Source: Thermoproteota archaeon
Lineage (GTDB): Archaea; Thermoproteota; Bathyarchaeia; Bathyarchaeales; Bathycorpusculaceae
NCBI GenBank assembly: GCA_012511995.1
Contig: JAAZFA010000311.1
Location: 1-8,130 of the forward strand
Reading direction: 5' to 3'
Length of the DNA stretch: 8,130 nucleotides
The stretch's first letter is position 1, and every line of letters begins with the position of its first letter. The notes beneath the pieces are model-generated. The model did not search any database. It had not been told where the DNA came from and saw nothing but the letters and a program-made list of their open reading frames with translations. Made by a program: the position numbers and the translations under genes. Shown here one piece after another: positions 5,346 through 8,130 of the stretch.

Positions 5346-6275
5346 GTGAGAGTCGCTAAAGCATTTGCACCTGGAGCAATATCAAGTTTCTTTCAAATCC
5401 ATGACACTAAAAACGACCAGCCAATCACAAACCTAACAGAATTAGGCGCAGTTGGTGGAGGATTTGGCTTAGAAAAAGGAACACATACCAAAGTAACGGT
5501 TGTAGAAGCAGACGAGAATAGCGTCACCGTAACTATAAACAACCTACGGGTTCATGCTAAAACAACAAGACAAGTAGTTGAAACATTACTTAGCAAAATA
5601 AACCAAAGATATAACGTTACAGTTAAGCACAAAATAAAAGTTCCTATCGGGATGGGTTTTGGTACCAGCGCCGGAGGCGCATTAACAACTGGCTTAGCTC
5701 TTAGGGAAGCGTTAGCATTACCACTAACTTATAATCAAATCGGTCAAGTAGCACATATTGCTGAAATACAGTGTATAACAGGACTGGGAACGGTTAGCTC
5801 GCTCAATTTTGGCGGCGGACTCATTCTAGTTACCACACCAGGGGCACCGGGTGTTTGCCAAATAGACAGGATACCGATATCGCCTGATTATGTAGTTGTA
5901 GCAGGGTTTTATCCATCATATATTCCAAAAAAACCACTATTTTCTTCACCAGGACGTAAGCATCAAATCAGCTTGTATGGTAGAAAAACTATCGAAGCAA
6001 TTCTTGCAGAACCTTGCTTGGAGAACTTTTTAGATAGTTGTTGGGAATTTGCACAAAAAGCAGGTTTTGCCAACCGGGCTATTTGCCGGCTTGTTAAGGT
6101 TGCCAAAAAAGCAGGAGCCGTTGGTGTAGCCCAAAACATGATTGGTGAGGCAGTTCACGCTGTATGCCATGAAGAAGACGCACAATCAATAGCAGAAGCT
6201 TTTAAACAGATCTTACCCAAAGAACAAGTACTGATAAGCAAAATAGATTTCCAAGGCGCTAGGCTGATAAAATGA
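5346..6275 (+). CDS. Pantoate kinase (archaeal GHMP-type)
   Basis: 309 residues, near the family's usual ~300. It phosphorylates D-pantoate to 4-phosphopantoate with ATP, the first committed step of the archaeal CoA route; phosphopantothenate synthetase then adds beta-alanine. GHMP kinase motifs are in order: the N-terminal APGAISSFF (8-16); the glycine-rich ATP-binding motif PIGMGFGTSAGGALTTGLAL (100-119); GLGTVSS (146-152); and the C-terminal AVGVAQNMIGEAVHA (258-272). The overall pattern is that of the archaeal COG1829 family rather than mevalonate or homoserine kinases. It starts with GTG 7 nt after the transporter stop, with GTGA at 5335-5338 as a possible weak ribosome site, and its TGA overlaps the next ATG in an ATGA junction. 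The phosphopantothenate synthetase partner is not in the window. Confidence 0.93.
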   Translation: MRVAKAFAPGAISSFFQIHDTKNDQPITNLTELGAVGGGFGLEKGTHTKVTVVEADENSVTVTINNLRVHAKTTRQVVETLLSKINQRYNVTVKHKIKVPIGMGFGTSAGGALTTGLALREALALPLTYNQIGQVAHIAEIQCITGLGTVSSLNFGGGLILVTTPGAPGVCQIDRIPISPDYVVVAGFYPSYIPKKPLFSSPGRKHQISLYGRKTIEAILAEPCLENFLDSCWEFAQKAGFANRAICRLVKVAKKAGAVGVAQNMIGEAVHAVCHEEDAQSIAEAFKQILPKEQVLISKIDFQGARLIK

Positions 6276-6751
6276 AGACATTTAAGGCAGTAGCTGTCGG
6301 TGGAACGTTTGACCAGTTACACCGGGGTCATAAAGCTCTATTGGATAAAGCATTTGAGGTGGGCGGGAAAGTCCTCATAGGCTTAACTATTGACAATTTT
6401 GTTGCAAGCCTTGGCAAGAGACATAGAACTGCATCCTACGATGATCGCCTTCGAGAGCTTGAATTGTACCTATCTATGCAGGGTTGGACTGAAAGAGCAC
6501 AAATTATACCATTACAGGACTCTTATGGACCAACAATCTATAGAACGGATCTAGACGCCATTGTAGTAAGCGAAGAGACGGAAAAAATTGCGCAATCAAT
6601 CAATTATATACGCAAAAAAGCAGGGTATAACCCTCTGCAAGTAATTGTTGTTTGCATGATTCCAGCGGAGAATAAAAAACCTATTTCTACCACAAGAATT
6701 AGAAACGGAGAAATCGACCGTAACGGGCATATACTTCAAAGAATAATTTGA
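6272..6751 (+). CDS. coaD: Phosphopantetheine adenylyltransferase, archaeal type
   Basis: 159 residues, complete. It transfers AMP from ATP to 4'-phosphopantetheine, giving dephospho-CoA, the penultimate CoA step. Nucleotidyltransferase motifs: GGTFDQLHRGH (10-20), a T/HxGH-type active site, and ISTTRIRNGEID (138-149), the ISSTxIR-type ATP-binding motif. Sequence pattern and length fit the archaeal/eukaryal COG1019 group (about 150-160 residues), not the bacterial CoaD family, so the symbol follows function only. Its ATG overlaps the pantoate kinase stop by 4 nt (ATGA), so translation of the two is probably coupled. It is the last gene of the operon. Confidence 0.94.
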   Translation: MKTFKAVAVGGTFDQLHRGHKALLDKAFEVGGKVLIGLTIDNFVASLGKRHRTASYDDRLRELELYLSMQGWTERAQIIPLQDSYGPTIYRTDLDAIVVSEETEKIAQSINYIRKKAGYNPLQVIVVCMIPAENKKPISTTRIRNGEIDRNGHILQRII

Positions 6752-6832
6752 AGCTAAAGTATTTACCCTATGACATTAATCGGTTTAGGAATAAACGCTC
6801 TTTAATTTTCAAGGTGTGCAGGGTTGATCGTT

Positions 6833-6893
6833 GCTAAAATAACCGTGGTCAGACCAGCTGTTGTCTACATAGGCTATAAGCCATTATTTTAGC
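6833..6893. repeat. 61-nt branched inverted-repeat element downstream of coaD (possible structured RNA)
   Basis: A perfect 10-bp outer stem, GCTAAAATAA (6833-6842) with TTATTTTAGC (6884-6893), encloses two small hairpins: TGGTCAGACCA (6846-6856, 4 bp with a CAG loop) and GGCTATAAGCC (6872-6882, 4 bp with an ATA loop). The result is a three-way-junction shape that could form on either strand. It starts 82 nt after the coaD stop. It could be a 3' processing or termination structure, a small RNA, or a miniature mobile-element remnant. No tRNA hallmarks (T-loop, CCA, anticodon arm) and no box C/D motifs are present. Confidence 0.4.
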
Positions 6894-7102
6894 TTCAATA
6901 GCAACCCAAAACTGCCTACAACTGAAATATTATGGACATAATTTTTCTGATTAAGTTGAGTTACATTAAAATCAACGATTTCACCCTTCGCCTCTGCAGA
7001 GATCGCTTCATCGTCGTCTTTGAGTCTGCAATTTGCTCCAATAATATCTCTGCATTGTCTTGTCACTATTCTCACTGTGTTTCATGGTATTACTTAGAAC
7101 CA

Positions 7103-7113
7103 TTTTATTTTTT
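7103..7113 (+). terminator. T-rich plus-strand terminator candidate
   Basis: TTTTATTTTTT on the plus strand, just before the end of the convergent hydrolase gene. It would stop read-through from the CoA operon, though it lies ~350 nt beyond coaD. T-run only, no hairpin. Confidence 0.35.
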
Positions 7114-7121
7114 ACCCGATT

Positions 7122-7136
7122 AAAAAAGAGAAAGGG
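7122..7136 (-). terminator. T-rich terminator of the hydrolase gene
   Basis: On the minus strand, a pyrimidine tract CCTTTCTCTTTTTT (about 7135-7122) begins ~9 nt past the TAA at 7144, the right place for a U-tract-type archaeal terminator. Confidence 0.5.
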
Positions 7137-7143
7137 ATTGTTT

Positions 7144-8130
7144 TTATCGGAACCAAAAGATCCGAAAACTGAAGCGTGACCAACTGAACCATGAATGCCA
7201 GTAGTGGTAGTGACCGCGGAACCATGGGCAACCTGGCGTTTTTTGGTTTGATGGTTCAGTGGTTGGAGTTGGAGTGTTTGTGGGGTCGTTTGTCGTGGTT
7301 GGCTTTGTGGTTGGTTCAGGGGTTGGTATAGGTGTAGGTGGTGTGGACTTAGTTGTTGGTTGCGAAGTTGGAGTTATAGTTGGAGCCGCTATAGGGGTTG
7401 GAGTGGGCGAAGGATCTTGAATCGGAGACGGTGTTAGTGTAGCTGTCGGCGTTGGTGTTGGAGTGGCGGTTGGAGCAGATGTGGGAGTTGGAGTTGAGGG
7501 CACGATTGGGTTAGTAGTGGTTGGTGCGTATGCATCTATGAAGTGTTGGCCCATTGTGTTGGGTGAGTAACCATTGCTCAGCACAGTTTCACCGCTGAAG
7601 ACCGGACCCAAACCTGAATCGCTCAGCCAGTAGTACGGAACTGCGCCGATATTCAAGTCGCGTTGAGCTAATAGTATGTTCTTCCACCATGTATAGTCGT
7701 TCTGTTTGTTGGGCGAACTTGATAGACATGAACCTTCTTCATTGATGACTAGTGGGGCAACAATTCCCATACTGTCGATACCTGTTTGAATTTGTGATTT
7801 CAGTGTTGCATAATCTTTTGCCCAATATGAACTCAAGTCAGTTGGCGCGTAATAGTAGAAGTGCGTTGTATAGACTATGTTTGTTGGATGGAATGCGTCG
7901 TCGATTTGTTTTACCCAGCTAAGGGTATTACCGTAGCCGTTGGGGAACCAACCCATGTGCCATTGCATCATGACCAAGTGGTTTGAACCTGTTCCTCGGA
8001 TAGCATCATACATCGTTCTGAGGTATGTCATATATCCGGTGGGAATCATGTCGACATCTGTACCGACGTTTGGTTCGTTCCACGCTTCAAAGATTGCGTT
8101 TGGACAGTCCTTTAGGGTTGTTGCCATGTC
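7144..8130 (-). CDS. GH5-like secreted glycoside hydrolase, C-terminal part with Pro/Thr linker (runs off right edge)
   Basis: 328 codons are visible, entering from the right edge; the Met at 8127 is internal, since the frame continues upstream (DMATTLKDC). Numbering from that Met, catalytic features of the GH5/clan A cellulase fold are: FEAWNEPN, with acid/base Glu18; YTTHFYYY (His89); VINEEG, with probable nucleophile Glu130; and PYYWLSDSG with the active-site Trp167. Such enzymes cleave beta-1,4-glucans, mannans or related polymers. After ~200 residues comes a ~95-residue Thr/Pro linker, then 28 residues with no normal membrane helix or added domain. A linker implies surface exposure; the signal peptide would be outside the window. 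The last residues, after TPG, are Trp/Phe/His/Arg-rich (YHYWHSWFSWSRFSFRIFWF), unlike the hydrophobic anchor usually following such linkers. GH5 is the best call; another clan A family is possible. Substrate unknown. Confidence 0.8.
   Translation of the reverse strand, partial: DMATTLKDCPNAIFEAWNEPNVGTDVDMIPTGYMTYLRTMYDAIRGTGSNHLVMMQWHMGWFPNGYGNTLSWVKQIDDAFHPTNIVYTTHFYYYAPTDLSSYWAKDYATLKSQIQTGIDSMGIVAPLVINEEGSCLSSSPNKQNDYTWWKNILLAQRDLNIGAVPYYWLSDSGLGPVFSGETVLSNGYSPNTMGQHFIDAYAPTTTNPIVPSTPTPTSAPTATPTPTPTATLTPSPIQDPSPTPTPIAAPTITPTSQPTTKSTPPTPIPTPEPTTKPTTTNDPTNTPTPTTEPSNQKTPGCPWFRGHYHYWHSWFSWSRFSFRIFWFR
7231..7512 (-). repeat. Low-complexity Thr/Pro linker-coding tract
   Basis: Encodes about 94 residues dominated by TPTP, TATP, PTTKP and PTTEP variants. 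On the plus strand the DNA is markedly G/T-rich, with imperfect GGTGTTGGAGTTGG-like units. Such tandem tracts change length by slippage, so copy number may vary between strains or be misassembled. Confidence 0.8.

Larger units (their letters stand above)
6752..7143. other. Intergenic region between coaD and the hydrolase gene
   Basis: 392 nt with no convincing gene. It holds the inverted-repeat element at 6833-6893 and T-rich 3' ends for both strands near 7103-7136, listed separately. A 63-codon minus-strand frame (7075-6884, GTG start, no ribosome site) resembles no family I know and overlaps the inverted repeat at its 3' end. I treat it as chance or a decayed remnant. Minor features are a 10-bp palindrome CTCTGCAGAG (6992-7001) and a 23-codon plus-strand frame around 6824-6892, neither supported further. 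Confidence 0.6.

Noticed and set aside
6824..6892. Short plus-strand frame from TTG giving LIVAKITVVRPAVVYIGYKP
   Set aside because: Only 23 codons, and its sequence is imposed by the inverted repeats.
6833..6893. tRNA gene
   Set aside because: Branched fold, but it is too short, with a 10-bp closing stem and no T-loop consensus, anticodon arm or 3' CCA-type end.
6884..7075. 63-codon minus-strand frame with a GTG start
   Set aside because: No ribosome site, no family I recognise, and its 3' end overlaps the inverted-repeat element. A short open frame of this size is expected by chance.
7239..7245. AAAAAAC on the minus strand as a programmed -1 slippery site in the hydrolase
   Set aside because: The codon phase of the gene at this point does not place the heptamer as A AAA AAC, so it would not work as the classic site. 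A plain deletion is the simpler idea.
7231..7512. Repeated GGTGTTGGAGTTGG-like units as a CRISPR or intergenic repeat array
   Set aside because: Units are irregular, have no spacers and translate as a Thr/Pro linker in the hydrolase frame.

Overview
The window reads as chromosomal DNA from an AT-leaning archaeon, most likely an uncultured TACK-type lineage such as Bathyarchaeia. The group-level guess is inference. The archaeal call rests on two genes: an archaeal GHMP-type pantoate kinase and an archaeal-type phosphopantetheine adenylyltransferase, which overlap in one operon. An archaeal-pattern methionyl-tRNA synthetase, frequent GTG/TTG starts, TATA-like boxes and T-rich 3' ends agree with it. 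I see no CRISPR array, rRNA, tRNA or transposase.

Layout. (1) 1-1158: a divergent glycosylation pair. The 5' part of a GT39/PMT-like membrane glycosyltransferase runs off the left edge on the minus strand, and a complete GT2 polyprenyl-phosphate sugar synthase-like gene is on the plus strand. The GT2 would charge a lipid carrier with a sugar, and a GT39-type enzyme would use such a donor. (2) 1153-3528, minus: methionyl-tRNA synthetase (metG) followed after 9 nt by a small PHP-domain phosphoesterase. The PHP gene ends tail-to-tail with the GT2 gene, the two stops sharing one TTATAA palindrome. (3) 3732-4061, plus: an unrecognised 109-residue hydrophilic protein with a very basic C-terminus, followed by a hairpin. 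(4) 4118-4422: the apparently gene-free stretch holds a decayed pyrimidine-dimer DNA glycosylase (T4 endonuclease V-like) gene, broken by a one-base frameshift and an in-frame TAA. (5) 4423-6751, plus: a palindrome-containing leader, then an ECF-type S-component-like membrane protein, pantoate kinase and phosphopantetheine adenylyltransferase. This is a compact CoA-supply operon joining uptake of a likely precursor to two CoA biosynthetic steps. (6) 6752-7143: an intergenic stretch with a multi-branched inverted-repeat element and T-rich 3' ends on both strands. (7) 7144-8130, minus: the C-terminal part of a GH5-like secreted glycoside hydrolase with a long Pro/Thr linker and an odd aromatic/basic tail, its N-terminus lying beyond the right edge.

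The points most worth a second look are the substrate of the S component tied to the archaeal CoA genes, the fossil UV-repair gene, the structured element at 6833-6893, and the hydrolase's tail, which looks frameshifted. I did not find a clearly new multi-gene system.
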